Source of the DNA: Candidatus Mediterraneibacter excrementavium
Lineage (GTDB): Bacteria; Bacillota; Clostridia; Lachnospirales; Lachnospiraceae
DNA length: 41,430 nt
Assembly (NCBI GenBank): GCA_019120275.1
Contig: DWVL01000068.1
Location: forward strand, 1-41,430
Direction: 5' to 3'
How positions within the stretch are numbered: position 1 is the stretch's first letter; the number at the start of each line of letters is the position of its first letter. The translations under genes were made by a program, and so were the position numbers. This document shows positions 8,280 through 18,318 of the stretch, in pieces. The notes beneath the pieces are model-generated. The model was not told the origin of the DNA. It made no database searches and saw only the letters and a program-made list of their open reading frames with translations.

Positions 8280-8306
8280 TTAGCACTCGTAAGAAATGAG
8301 TGCTAA
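8280..8306. promoter_or_regulatory. CIRCE operator (HrcA binding site)
   Basis: Perfect inverted repeat TTAGCACTC-N9-GAGTGCTAA, identical to the consensus CIRCE element bound by the heat-shock repressor HrcA. Repression of groES-groEL that is relieved by heat follows from the known system; hrcA itself is not in the window. Confidence 0.98.
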
Positions 8307-8333
8307 CAAGTCAAATTTCAAGGAGGAATAGCA

Positions 8334-8621
8334 ATGAAGTTAGTACCATTAGGTGACAAAATTGTTTTAAAACAGTTAGAAGCAGAAGAGACTACAAAAT
8401 CCGGTATCGTTCTTCCGGGTCAGGCTAAAGAGAAACCCCAGGAGGCGGAAGTGATCGCCGTAGGACCTGGCGGAAATATAGACGGCAAAGAGGTTGTAAT
8501 GCAGGTTAACGTTGGCGATAAAGTGATCTATTCCAAATATTCAGGAACAGATGTGGAGCTGGACGGCGAAGAGTATATCATCGTAAAACAGAGCGATATC
8601 CTCGCGATCGTAACAGAGTAA
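8334..8621 (+). CDS. groES: Co-chaperonin GroES
   Basis: Ten-kilodalton lid of the GroEL folding chamber; seven copies cap the GroEL ring in the cytoplasm. The 95-residue length is typical. N-terminus MKLVPLGDKIVLKQLEAE and the mobile loop EETTKSGIVLPGQAKEKP are family signatures, as is the C-terminal EEYIIVKQSDILAIV. AAGGAGG lies about 8 bases before the ATG. It is the first gene of the CIRCE-controlled operon and is 33 bases upstream of groEL. Confidence 0.99.
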   Translation: MKLVPLGDKIVLKQLEAEETTKSGIVLPGQAKEKPQEAEVIAVGPGGNIDGKEVVMQVNVGDKVIYSKYSGTDVELDGEEYIIVKQSDILAIVTE

Positions 8622-8629
8622 ATATATTA

Positions 8630-10277
<1,648 letters not shown>

Positions 10278-10314
10278 TCCGCATCCCTGCGGATATAAAT
10301 TAAAGACAGCATGC

Positions 10315-10348
10315 AGATCCCCCGGACGTTCAGCCCGGGGGATCTTTT
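10315..10348 (+). terminator. Terminator of groES-groEL
   Basis: Perfect 11-bp G+C-rich stem AGATCCCCCGG (10315-10325) with 10335-10345, 9-base loop, followed by TTTT and a second short T run further on. Confidence 0.88.
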
Positions 10349-10364
10349 GGCCTGCTTTTGTATT

Positions 10365-10500
10365 TAATCGGATTTTCGTGCTCTTAGATTTTTCGGAATT
10401 CTCGAACTGAACCTGAACACATCTTCCCTGCGCCAGAATCTACTTTCTGACTGCGTCATTAATAATCTGATAAGTCCTGCTTATAAATGCACCTTAAAAT
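10365..10500. other. Intergenic element with three small hairpins, function unknown
   Basis: The groEL-guaB gap (10278-10628) contains no gene. After the terminator, this segment carries three short inverted repeats in series: a near-palindrome TTCGGAATTCTCGAA at 10392-10406, CAGAA/TTCTG at 10434-10449, and ATAAG/CTTAT at 10470-10484. It has no open reading frame of note on either strand. It could be a dispersed intergenic repeat, a small RNA or an upstream regulatory region; nothing in the sequence decides. Confidence 0.35.
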
Positions 10501-10520
10501 AAATCAAGTTAAATTTGCTC

Positions 10521-12083
<1,563 letters not shown>

Positions 12084-12096
12084 TATATGGCTACAG

Positions 12097-12141
12097 GACA
12101 GCCGGGCATGGGGATCCAGACGGATCTCCGGTCCGGCTGTC
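12097..12141 (+). terminator. Probable terminator of guaB
   Basis: Long hairpin: GACAGCCGG (12097-12105) pairs with CCGGCTGTC (12133-12141), enclosing GGGGATCC/GGATCTCC around an AGAC loop. The T tract is short (CTTTAC), so termination may be incomplete. Confidence 0.65.
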
Positions 12142-12253
12142 TTTACGTGCGGAGTATGCGGGTATCATGTACTTTATTAATTCATAAGAATTTATTCATG
12201 AACCATACAGAAATGTGTGTTATCATTTTAATTCAGAGGATGGGTGACATAGG

Positions 12254-12976
12254 ATGAATACACGCAGAGGATATACAAATGGGAAGAGACCGGGAAACCG
12301 GAGGGAAAATACGGGGAAAAGCAGCAGATCCGCTGTATGCCGGATGAACAGAACCGCACGGATCGGAATTGCAGTACTTGTGGTTCTGACGGTTTTCCTT
12401 GCAGTGCGCGGCCTGTTATCCGCCGGGGGATTTCTCGGAAGTTCCGGATACGGCCGTGTGGATGTGGATGCGTCTGAACCGGAGATCGACGTACAGCTTC
12501 TGGATGTTAATCCGTATTCCCGGCCGGGAACTCAGAGCAACGGGATCACCGGGATCGTGATCCATTATACGGCGAATCCGGGGAGTACAGCGCAGGGAAA
12601 CCGGGATTATTTCAACGGACTTCAGTTTTCGCATGAGACAAAGGCAAGCAGCAATTTTGTCGTAGGTCTGGACGGCGAGATCATTCAGTGCATTCCCACA
12701 TGGGAAGTAGCCTATGCTTCAAATGACCGTAATTATGACAGCGTATCGATCGAGGTCTGCCATCCGGACGACAGTGGAAAATTTACAGAAGAAAGCTACA
12801 GGTCGCTTGTACAGCTGACGGCGTGGCTCTGTGTAAAATTTGATCTGACTGCGGATGATGTGATCCGGCATTATGATGTTACGGGAAAGAACTGCCCGAA
12901 GTATTTCGTGGAACACGAGGATGAGTGGGAGCAGTTTAAAGAAAATGTGAGTCTTGCTATCGCATCTGAAAATTGA
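12254..12976 (+). CDS. Membrane-anchored N-acetylmuramoyl-L-alanine amidase (Amidase_2)
   Basis: Zinc amidase that cuts the bond between muramic acid and the stem peptide of peptidoglycan. A basic N-terminal tail is followed by one hydrophobic segment at about residues 36-56 with no clear cleavage site, so the enzyme is likely anchored with its domain outside. Zinc ligands are visible: His 104 in VIHYTANPGS, His 206 in IRHYDVTGKNCP and Cys 214. The segment SVSIEVCHPD supplies the conserved acidic position. Length is 240 residues, a single catalytic domain with no wall-binding repeats. The ribosome binding site is weak. The promoter of the next gene lies within its 3' end. Role in growth or sporulation cannot be told. 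Confidence 0.9.
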   Translation: MNTRRGYTNGKRPGNRRENTGKSSRSAVCRMNRTARIGIAVLVVLTVFLAVRGLLSAGGFLGSSGYGRVDVDASEPEIDVQLLDVNPYSRPGTQSNGITGIVIHYTANPGSTAQGNRDYFNGLQFSHETKASSNFVVGLDGEIIQCIPTWEVAYASNDRNYDSVSIEVCHPDDSGKFTEESYRSLVQLTAWLCVKFDLTADDVIRHYDVTGKNCPKYFVEHEDEWEQFKENVSLAIASEN

Positions 12977-12982
12977 TATAAT
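12954..12982 (+). promoter_or_regulatory. Sigma-A type promoter of the chorismate mutase-shikimate kinase gene
   Basis: TTGCTA at 12954-12959, 17-bp spacer, TATAAT at 12977-12982. The -35 lies inside the end of the amidase gene. Confidence 0.75.
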
Positions 12983-13018
12983 ATGGTGTCACCCGGACTT
13001 CAGATGTGGAGGAAGAAT

Positions 13019-13804
13019 ATGAACGATTTGGAAATGTACCGCGAGCAGCTTGCGATCTGTGACGACAAGATCATAGATGTGCTGGCGGAGCGGAACAGTA
13101 TAATAGAGAAGATCATGGCATATAAGGAGAAATACGGCATGCCGATCCTGCAGCCTGCACAGGAAGAAAAACAAAAGAGGCGTCTGGATGAGAAGCTTGC
13201 CGGAAATAAATATCAGGAGGAGATTGAGGATGTGTTCCGCAGGATCCTGCGCAACAGCAAACGGATTCAGGCAAGGAAGCTCTTTCCGTATAACATCGTG
13301 TTGATCGGATTTATGGGAGCGGGCAAAACCGCTATTTCAGATTTCCTGAGCACAATGTTTGATATGCGGCTTGTGGAGATGGACCAGGAGATTTCGGAAC
13401 GGCAGGAGATGAGTATTCCGGATATTTTTGCAACATACGGGGAAGAATATTTCCGCAATCTGGAAACGGAGCTGCTGAAAGAACTGCGGTCCGAGAACGG
13501 CTGCGTGATCTCATGCGGCGGCGGCGTGGCGCTTCGGGAAGAGAATGTGTCGGAGATGAAGAAGAACGGACGGGTCGTCCTTCTGACGGCAAGTCCGGAG
13601 ACGATTTATGAACGTGTTAAGGACAGCAACGACCGGCCGCTTCTTCAGGGGAATAATAATGTGGAATTTATCGCTGATCTTATGGAGAAGCGCAGAGAGA
13701 AGTATGAGGCTGCTGCTGATATCGTGATACATACGGACAATAAAACGATCCTGCAGAGCTGCGAGGAACTGATCACCAGGCTGATGGAGTTGGATGGAAA
13801 ATAA
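13019..13804 (+). CDS. aroK: Chorismate mutase-shikimate kinase fusion
   Basis: Two shikimate-pathway domains in one 261-residue chain. Residues 1 to about 90 are an AroQ-type chorismate mutase helical domain (MYREQLAICDDKIIDVLAERNSI with the R/E/K pattern of the active site; ILQPAQEEKQKRRLDEK). The rest is shikimate kinase: P-loop GFMGAGKT at 97-104, the shikimate-binding EMDQEISE, the glycine motif SCGGGVALRE and lid arginine in NDRPLLQG. The domains catalyse non-adjacent steps (shikimate to shikimate 3-phosphate, chorismate to prephenate). Start at 13019: GGAGGA lies 5 bases before; an earlier in-frame ATG at 12983 has no such site. The stop overlaps the next start (TAATG). Confidence 0.93.
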   Translation: MNDLEMYREQLAICDDKIIDVLAERNSIIEKIMAYKEKYGMPILQPAQEEKQKRRLDEKLAGNKYQEEIEDVFRRILRNSKRIQARKLFPYNIVLIGFMGAGKTAISDFLSTMFDMRLVEMDQEISERQEMSIPDIFATYGEEYFRNLETELLKELRSENGCVISCGGGVALREENVSEMKKNGRVVLLTASPETIYERVKDSNDRPLLQGNNNVEFIADLMEKRREKYEAAADIVIHTDNKTILQSCEELITRLMELDGK

Positions 13805-14313
13805 TGTTTGAGAGATTTTTCCCGGATGAATATGTGGCCTCCACATATGTCATCCCATTTGAGAAACTGTACGAAGAAGGATACAGAGGCGTGATCTTTG
13901 ACATTGATAATACGCTGGTGCCTCACGGGGCTCCGGCGGATGAACGTGCGAAGAAGCTTTTTGTGCGGCTGAAGGAGATAGGGTTCCAGTCCTGTCTGAT
14001 CTCCAATAATCAGAAACCGCGGGTTGAGATGTTCAATGAGGAGATCGGCACAAAATATATCTGCAACGCCCACAAGCCGTCGACCAAGAATTATATCAGG
14101 GCGATGGAGCTGATGGGAACGGACCGGAGCAATACGCTTTTTGTCGGGGATCAGCTGTTTACGGATGTATGGGGAGCCAAACGCGCTGGAATGAGAAATA
14201 TTCTTGTGAAACCGATCCATCCGAAGGAGGAGATCCAGATCGTGCTCAAAAGACGACTGGAAGCGGTCGTTCTGCATTTCTATAAAAAAAGATTGAAAAA
14301 TAAGGGAAATTAG
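13804..14313 (+). CDS. YqeG family HAD IIIA-type phosphatase
   Basis: A HAD-superfamily phosphatase of the YqeG type, 169 residues. Motif I is FDIDNTLVPHG at about 32-42 with two aspartates, motif II is LISNN, and motifs III/IV include HKPSTKNY and FVGDQLFTDVWGAKRAG. The related yeast/plant proteins dephosphorylate phosphatidylglycerophosphate; the physiological substrate of bacterial YqeG is not settled. Its ATG overlaps the stop of the shikimate kinase fusion, so the two are translationally coupled, although no biochemical link is obvious. The promoter of efp overlaps its 3' end. Confidence 0.93.
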   Translation: MFERFFPDEYVASTYVIPFEKLYEEGYRGVIFDIDNTLVPHGAPADERAKKLFVRLKEIGFQSCLISNNQKPRVEMFNEEIGTKYICNAHKPSTKNYIRAMELMGTDRSNTLFVGDQLFTDVWGAKRAGMRNILVKPIHPKEEIQIVLKRRLEAVVLHFYKKRLKNKGN

Positions 14314-14321
14314 TATAAAAT
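14293..14321 (+). promoter_or_regulatory. Sigma-A type promoter of efp
   Basis: TTGAAA at 14293-14298, 17-bp spacer, TAAAAT at 14316-14321, overlapping the last codons of the YqeG-type gene. Confidence 0.6.
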
Positions 14322-14369
14322 TAATTAGTGGAGTGCCGCTAAGGATTGTAAATCGAAGGAGGAAGATAA

Positions 14370-14927
14370 ATGGTTGCAGCAGGAGATTTTAAGAATGGCA
14401 TTACCGTTGAGATCGACGGAAATATTTATCAGATTTTGGAATTCCAGCATGTAAAACCGGGAAAAGGAGCAGCGTTCGTAAGAACAAAGCTGAAAAATAT
14501 CATCAGCGGCGGTGTTGTCGAGAAGACATTCCGTCCGACTGAGAAGTTTGAAAATGCCCACATCGACAGAAAGGACATGCAGTATCTGTATCAGGATGGT
14601 GATCTTTATAACTTCATGGATATGGAGACATACGATCAGATCGCTCTTGACGCTGATGTGGTTGGAGATGCGCTGAAATTTGTGAAAGAGAACGAGACAG
14701 TTAAGGTCTGCTCTCACAATGGAAATGTATTTTCTGTAGAACCGCCGCTCTTTGTTGAGCTGGCGATCACAGAGACAGAGCCTGGATTCAAAGGCGATAC
14801 GGCTCAGGGCGCTACGAAGCCGGCTACGGTTGAGACAGGAGCGGTTGTCAATGTACCGCTGTTCTGTGAGACCGGCGATGTGCTGAAGATCGATACACGT
14901 ACAGGCGAGTATCTCTCCAGAGTTTAA
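14370..14927 (+). CDS. efp: Elongation factor P
   Basis: Binds ribosomes stalled at polyproline stretches and restores peptide-bond formation. Length 185 is typical, with a KOW-like N-domain and two OB domains. The tip that reaches the peptidyl-transferase centre reads [11 protein letters not shown], with Lys 32 at the position modified in other bacteria (5-aminopentanol in B. subtilis, beta-lysine in E. coli). The modification here is unknown. AAGGAGG lies 8 or so bases before the ATG. Own promoter and a strong terminator make it a single-gene unit. Confidence 0.98.
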   Translation: MVAAGDFKNGITVEIDGNIYQILEFQHVKPGKGAAFVRTKLKNIISGGVVEKTFRPTEKFENAHIDRKDMQYLYQDGDLYNFMDMETYDQIALDADVVGDALKFVKENETVKVCSHNGNVFSVEPPLFVELAITETEPGFKGDTAQGATKPATVETGAVVNVPLFCETGDVLKIDTRTGEYLSRV

Positions 14928-14945
14928 TGATTATCAGAAAATTGG

Positions 14946-14975
14946 GATGTGCCTCATAGGAGGCACATCTTTTTT
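14946..14975 (+). terminator. Terminator of efp
   Basis: Perfect 10-bp stem GATGTGCCTC/GAGGCACATC with an ATAG loop, followed by TTTTTT. Confidence 0.93.
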
Positions 14976-15154
14976 GTCTGATACGGAGAAATTTAGGCCG
15001 GCTTTTTGTGAAATATTCCGGATTGTATTTCCGTGCCGGTTCGATTATAATCATGGTCACATAATATTGTTCAAATTATTATTTTTCACAGGTACATTTC
15101 GTACCGGATTTCTCGTTTAATTTATGATGGACCGCGTTTAAAGAAAGGAGAAGA

Positions 15155-16114
15155 ATGAATTATACAGAATTTACATGCGCGGTTGAGAAAATGATCAATC
15201 AGAAAATGACAGGAGGTGTCAGAGCTGAACTGCATACCGCAGTCAAAAATAATGGGATAAAGCGTACGGGCGTTCTGATCGAGGCGCCGGGGATTAATAT
15301 TTCGCCGACGATCTATCTTGAAGAATACTACGAGGATTATATGAAAGGAAAACCGTTAGAACGTATCACAGAAGATGTCATTGCCTTTTACGGTACGGTC
15401 AGGCAGGAAAAATCATGGGATTGTGAGAAAATAATGTCATATGCCGGAGTAAGGGACCGGGTTGTATTCAAGCTGATCAACGCGGAGCAGAATCGTGCGT
15501 TTCTTGAGACGGTGCCGCATATTGATTTCCTGGATCTGTCGATCGTATTTTATGTTCTGCTGGAGATCACGGAAGAGGGAACGGCATCGATGGCGGTGAC
15601 CTGCGAACATCAGAAGCAGTGGGGAACCAGTACAGAACGGCTGTGGAAAGATGCGGCTGAAAATGTTAAGCGCATCCTTCCGGCGGAATTTTTTACGATG
15701 AATTATGCGTTAAAGGAAATATTGAAAAAGGGGATGGGCATAGAAAACGGACGGGTGACAGTCCCGGAAAATCTTTTTGGAAATGATTCCTCTGTAAGGG
15801 ACGGGATGTATGTGCTTTCCAACAGTATCAGAAGTTATGGTGCTGCATGTATTGTTTATCCCCATGTCCTTGATATGATCTGGAATATACTGAAAACGGA
15901 TTTTTATGTTTTGCCGAGCAGTGTGCATGAGGTGATCATCACGCCGTGCCAGCGGTCAGTCACCTGTGCGGAACTGGATGAAATGATACAGGATATCAAT
16001 GAAACACAGCTGGATTCCGAGGAGGTGCTGAGCGGTCATGCGTATCTGTATGAACGGAGCACGGGCAGGCTGTGTATTGGCATAAAGAAGTCTTCCGGTA
16101 CAGTGGCTGGATGA
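15155..16114 (+). CDS. DUF5688 family protein
   Basis: A 319-residue soluble protein of a family common in Lachnospiraceae, often in several copies per genome, with no known function. I recognise it from the C-terminal block MYVLSNSIRSYGAACIVYP followed by LPSSVHEVIITP, and from the N-terminal pattern in which a conserved stretch INISPTIYLEEYYEDY precedes a helical region. No signal peptide, membrane segment or catalytic motif is apparent. AAAGGAG lies 8 bases before the start. It stands alone between the efp terminator and the tRNA. The gap before it (14976-15154) holds only a short palindrome GGTAC-N5-GTACC at 15091-15105. Confidence 0.8.
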   Translation: MNYTEFTCAVEKMINQKMTGGVRAELHTAVKNNGIKRTGVLIEAPGINISPTIYLEEYYEDYMKGKPLERITEDVIAFYGTVRQEKSWDCEKIMSYAGVRDRVVFKLINAEQNRAFLETVPHIDFLDLSIVFYVLLEITEEGTASMAVTCEHQKQWGTSTERLWKDAAENVKRILPAEFFTMNYALKEILKKGMGIENGRVTVPENLFGNDSSVRDGMYVLSNSIRSYGAACIVYPHVLDMIWNILKTDFYVLPSSVHEVIITPCQRSVTCAELDEMIQDINETQLDSEEVLSGHAYLYERSTGRLCIGIKKSSGTVAG

Positions 16115-16142
16115 AATCAGTGTAGTGAGGGACAAAAAAGTC

Positions 16143-16171
16143 TTTACTTTATCGTGAAATTGTGCTAGGAT
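16143..16171 (+). promoter_or_regulatory. Promoter of tRNA-Arg
   Basis: TTTACT at 16143-16148, 17-bp spacer, TAGGAT at 16166-16171, 50 bases before the mature tRNA. Confidence 0.6.
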
Positions 16172-16220
16172 AGTTAAGGCTGTAAAGGGGAGCGTCGTGT
16201 TCCCCTTTCACAGTTGGAAT

Positions 16221-16292
16221 GCGTCTGTAGCTCAGTGGATAGAGCAATGCCCTCCGGAGGCATGTGCGGCGGTTCGACTCCGCTCAGACGCT
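16221..16292 (+). tRNA. tRNA-Arg (anticodon CCG)
   Basis: Full cloverleaf: acceptor GCGTCTG/CAGACGC (7 bp), D stem GCTC/GAGC, anticodon stem ATGCC/GGCAT around CTCCGGA giving anticodon CCG (reads CGG), T stem GGCGG/CCGCT with loop TTCGACT. CCA is not encoded. The discriminator base appears to be T (U73), which is unusual for tRNA-Arg, where A or G is expected. CGG is a frequent Arg codon in this window. Confidence 0.93.
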
Positions 16293-16303
16293 GCAAAAAA
16301 GAA

Positions 16304-16354
16304 AACAGGAATGTACTTCAGCGGTAAGCTTTAAGTGCATTCCTGTTTTTCTTT
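16304..16354. terminator. Bidirectional terminator between tRNA-Arg and the ABC permease
   Basis: 15-bp stem (16304-16318 with 16333-16347, one G-U pair). The plus strand continues TTTTTCTTT; on the minus strand the stem is followed by TTTTCTTTTTT. It can end both the tRNA transcript and the minus-strand ABC operon. Confidence 0.88.
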
Positions 16355-16387
16355 GTTCATGGACCGGCAGGCCTGTGCTGCCGGTTA

Positions 16388-17194
16388 TCAGATCAGGTTG
16401 ACCTTCTTTTTCATCATGTAATGCGTGGCAATGTACATTGCAACGGTCACGACTGTACTGATCACGCAGGAGATAGCATAGATCCTTATCATAAAGTCAG
16501 CCGCAGTCGCGCCCTCTGCAGCGAAGAACTCATATCCCGGGAAATATCCGGAGATAAAGAGGATGATCAGGCTTCCGGTCTGTATCACGGTGGACGTGAT
16601 GAAATACGCGGCTACCGCGCAGAGTACGCGGTGTCCCGGGAAGAGCTGCCCGATATTGATGCAGAAGTAGATCATGATTACACTGTAGATGCAGCTTACC
16701 AGGCAGAGGATCAGGAGCATCAGGCCGAAATCTCCGAGCGTCATTCCAAGCTCCCGGGTGGTCTCATCGGCGACCAGGCTGTAAGCGTCCCGGATGTTCT
16801 TTCCGGTCGCGAGGATCAGGATGCCCGCCGCCACGATCAGGGTGTCCGCAGCCATAAAGATGCAGCCGGAGATGATCTTCGCCCACAGATGCTGGATGCC
16901 GGATACCGGAAGCGTCCAGGAGAGGTATCCTTCCCGGCTGAACAGGTTGCGGTAGTAGCGGAACGCAATCTGCATCTGGGTGTAGAACATCAGTGCGGAT
17001 ACGAACACAGTAAATAAGGTAAAAAACAGGAGCAGCGAAAGGACCAGCATCTTTTCATCGACCGGTTCGATCAGGTCCAGCCTGTTCATGTAGATGAACC
17101 GCATAAGGACACAGAAGATCAGAAAGATGCCGTGGAGCAGAAGAAAAAGCTTCCCGGAGGATTTTAAGTCGTATTTGATCAGTTTTCCTAACAT
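16388..17194 (-). CDS. ABC-2 type transporter permease
   Basis: Membrane partner of the ATPase encoded just upstream. The 268-residue protein starts MLGKLIKYDLKSSGK, a frequent opening of small ABC-2 permeases, and contains about six hydrophobic segments (for example near residues 15-35, 48-70, 105-128, 155-178, 190-212, 235-260). No large extracellular domain. Its start overlaps the ATPase stop by 7 bases and is preceded by GGGAGGTG. In similar GntR-ABC operons (ytr type of Firmicutes) expression responds to wall-active antibiotics; the substrate here is unknown. Confidence 0.88.
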   Translation of the reverse strand: MLGKLIKYDLKSSGKLFLLLHGIFLIFCVLMRFIYMNRLDLIEPVDEKMLVLSLLLFFTLFTVFVSALMFYTQMQIAFRYYRNLFSREGYLSWTLPVSGIQHLWAKIISGCIFMAADTLIVAAGILILATGKNIRDAYSLVADETTRELGMTLGDFGLMLLILCLVSCIYSVIMIYFCINIGQLFPGHRVLCAVAAYFITSTVIQTGSLIILFISGYFPGYEFFAAEGATAADFMIRIYAISCVISTVVTVAMYIATHYMMKKKVNLI

Positions 17195-17886
17195 TTGAAC
17201 ACCTCCCTGAATAAAGTGTCTACGGATTTCCCGTATTCTGTGCGGATCTCATCCACAGATGCGTTGAGCGAGATCTGTCCGTTCTGGAGAAAGATCACGT
17301 AGTCCAGCACCTGCTCGATATCTGTGATCAGGTGGGTGGAGATCAGCACGGTCGCATTTTCGCTGTAGTTGGAAAGGATCGTCCGCAGGATATAATCCCG
17401 GGCTGCCGGATCCACGCCGCCGATCGGCTCGTCCAGGATATAAAGGTCTGCATCCCGGCTCATTACGAGGACGAGCTGTACTTTCTCCTGGGCGCCCTTG
17501 GAAAGCGCGTTCAGGCGTTTGCTTTTATCGATCTCCAGTGCGTCCAGCATCTTCAGCGCCCGTTCGGTGCTGAAATTCCGGTAGAAGTCCGCGTAATAGG
17601 CGAGCAGATGGTTTACCGTCATATGGCCGTTGAAGAAGCTGCGGTCCGGAAGATAGGAAACGATCTTCTTAGTGGCGGGACCGGGCTCCAGGCCGTTGAT
17701 CATGATGTGCCCGTCTGAGGGCGTGAGCAGGCCGTTGGCCAGCTTGATCAGTGTGGTCTTGCCGCTTCCGTTCGGCCCGAGAAGGCCCACGATCTTTCCC
17801 CGTTCAAGGGAAAGATCCACGTTCGAGAGCGCGAAGAAGTTCCCATATTTTTTCGTCAGTTTCTGACATTCAAGAATCGGTCTCAT
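17188..17886 (-). CDS. ABC transporter ATP-binding protein
   Basis: Cytoplasmic ATPase of a two-component ABC-2 exporter, 232 residues. Walker A GPNGSGKTT at 37-45, Walker B LYILDEPIGGVDP, and a switch histidine in STHLITDIE. The signature motif is LSKGA (128-132) rather than LSGGQ, as in the YtrB/YxlF subfamily, and the Q-loop position reads YLPDRSFF without a glutamine. It overlaps the regulator upstream by 17 bases and the permease downstream by 7 bases. Substrate unknown. Confidence 0.92.
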   Translation of the reverse strand: MRPILECQKLTKKYGNFFALSNVDLSLERGKIVGLLGPNGSGKTTLIKLANGLLTPSDGHIMINGLEPGPATKKIVSYLPDRSFFNGHMTVNHLLAYYADFYRNFSTERALKMLDALEIDKSKRLNALSKGAQEKVQLVLVMSRDADLYILDEPIGGVDPAARDYILRTILSNYSENATVLISTHLITDIEQVLDYVIFLQNGQISLNASVDEIRTEYGKSVDTLFREVFKC

Positions 17887-18253
17887 GAGTTTCCCCCTTT
17901 AATGTTTGTCGTATCATCTCAAGTGTTTCTTCGTCCGTGAACCCGAGCTTCTGCATCTGTACGAAGAAGTCCCGGATATGCTCCTGTGCCATTTCCGTGC
18001 GCATCTGACGGATCAGGTCCGCATTGTCTGTAATGAAGCGGCCGCTGGTCCGCTGGGAATACACAAGACCGCACCGCTCAAGCTCGGACAGGGCCTTCTG
18101 CATTGTGTTCGGATTTACCGCCGCATCGACGGCCAGATCCCGGACGGAAGGGAGTTTGTCGCCGGGCTGATAAGTCCCGGAGACGATGTCGTGTTGAATA
18201 CGTTCCATTAATTGTAAATAGATGGGACGGTCATCATCCAGATTCCATGGCAT
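17870..18253 (-). CDS. GntR family regulator, YtrA subfamily
   Basis: 127-residue regulator with the short C-terminal dimerisation tail that marks the YtrA subfamily. The winged helix is at residues 9-75 (PIYLQLMERIQHDIVSGTY, LPSVRDLAVDAAVNPNTMQK, GRFITDN). AAGGGGTG lies 5 bases before the ATG. It is the first gene of a three-gene operon with the ATPase and permease, and a matching inverted repeat lies over its own transcription start, so it probably represses the operon until an inducer is present. Confidence 0.92.
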   Translation of the reverse strand: MPWNLDDDRPIYLQLMERIQHDIVSGTYQPGDKLPSVRDLAVDAAVNPNTMQKALSELERCGLVYSQRTSGRFITDNADLIRQMRTEMAQEHIRDFFVQMQKLGFTDEETLEMIRQTLKGETHETDS

Positions 18254-18269
18254 TTAATCACCCCTTAAC

Positions 18270-18289
18270 TGTATTATTGATTTAATACA
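18270..18289. promoter_or_regulatory. Operator of the GntR-ABC operon
   Basis: Perfect 7-bp inverted repeat TGTATTA-N6-TAATACA directly downstream of the -10 box of the minus-strand promoter, covering the expected start of transcription. TGTA/TACA half-sites are typical of YtrA-type GntR regulators. Confidence 0.75.
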
Positions 18290-18318
18290 ATAATATGCTA
18301 TTAGATCGAATCTGTCAA
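18290..18318 (-). promoter_or_regulatory. Sigma-A type promoter of the GntR-ABC operon
   Basis: On the minus strand: TTGACA (18318-18313), 17-bp spacer, TATTAT (18295-18290). The -35 and spacer lie inside the last codons of nfo. Confidence 0.8.

Noticed and set aside
10386-10402. CodY box-like sequence upstream of guaB
   Set aside because: ATTTTTCGGAATTCT matches only 10 of 15 consensus positions and lies about 140 bases upstream of the promoter.
12184-12240. Sporulation-type promoter before the amidase gene (CATACAGA with an upstream TCATAAG)
   Set aside because: Resemblance to a SigE site is partial in both elements and the spacing is off; not enough to call.
15091-15105. Palindrome GGTAC-N5-GTACC upstream of the DUF5688 gene
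   Set aside because: Short, no T tract, no promoter element at a useful distance; may be chance.
17188-17886. Degenerate ABC signature (LSKGA) as a sign of an inactive ATPase
   Set aside because: Walker A, Walker B and switch His are intact and this variant is usual for the YtrB/YxlF-type subfamily.
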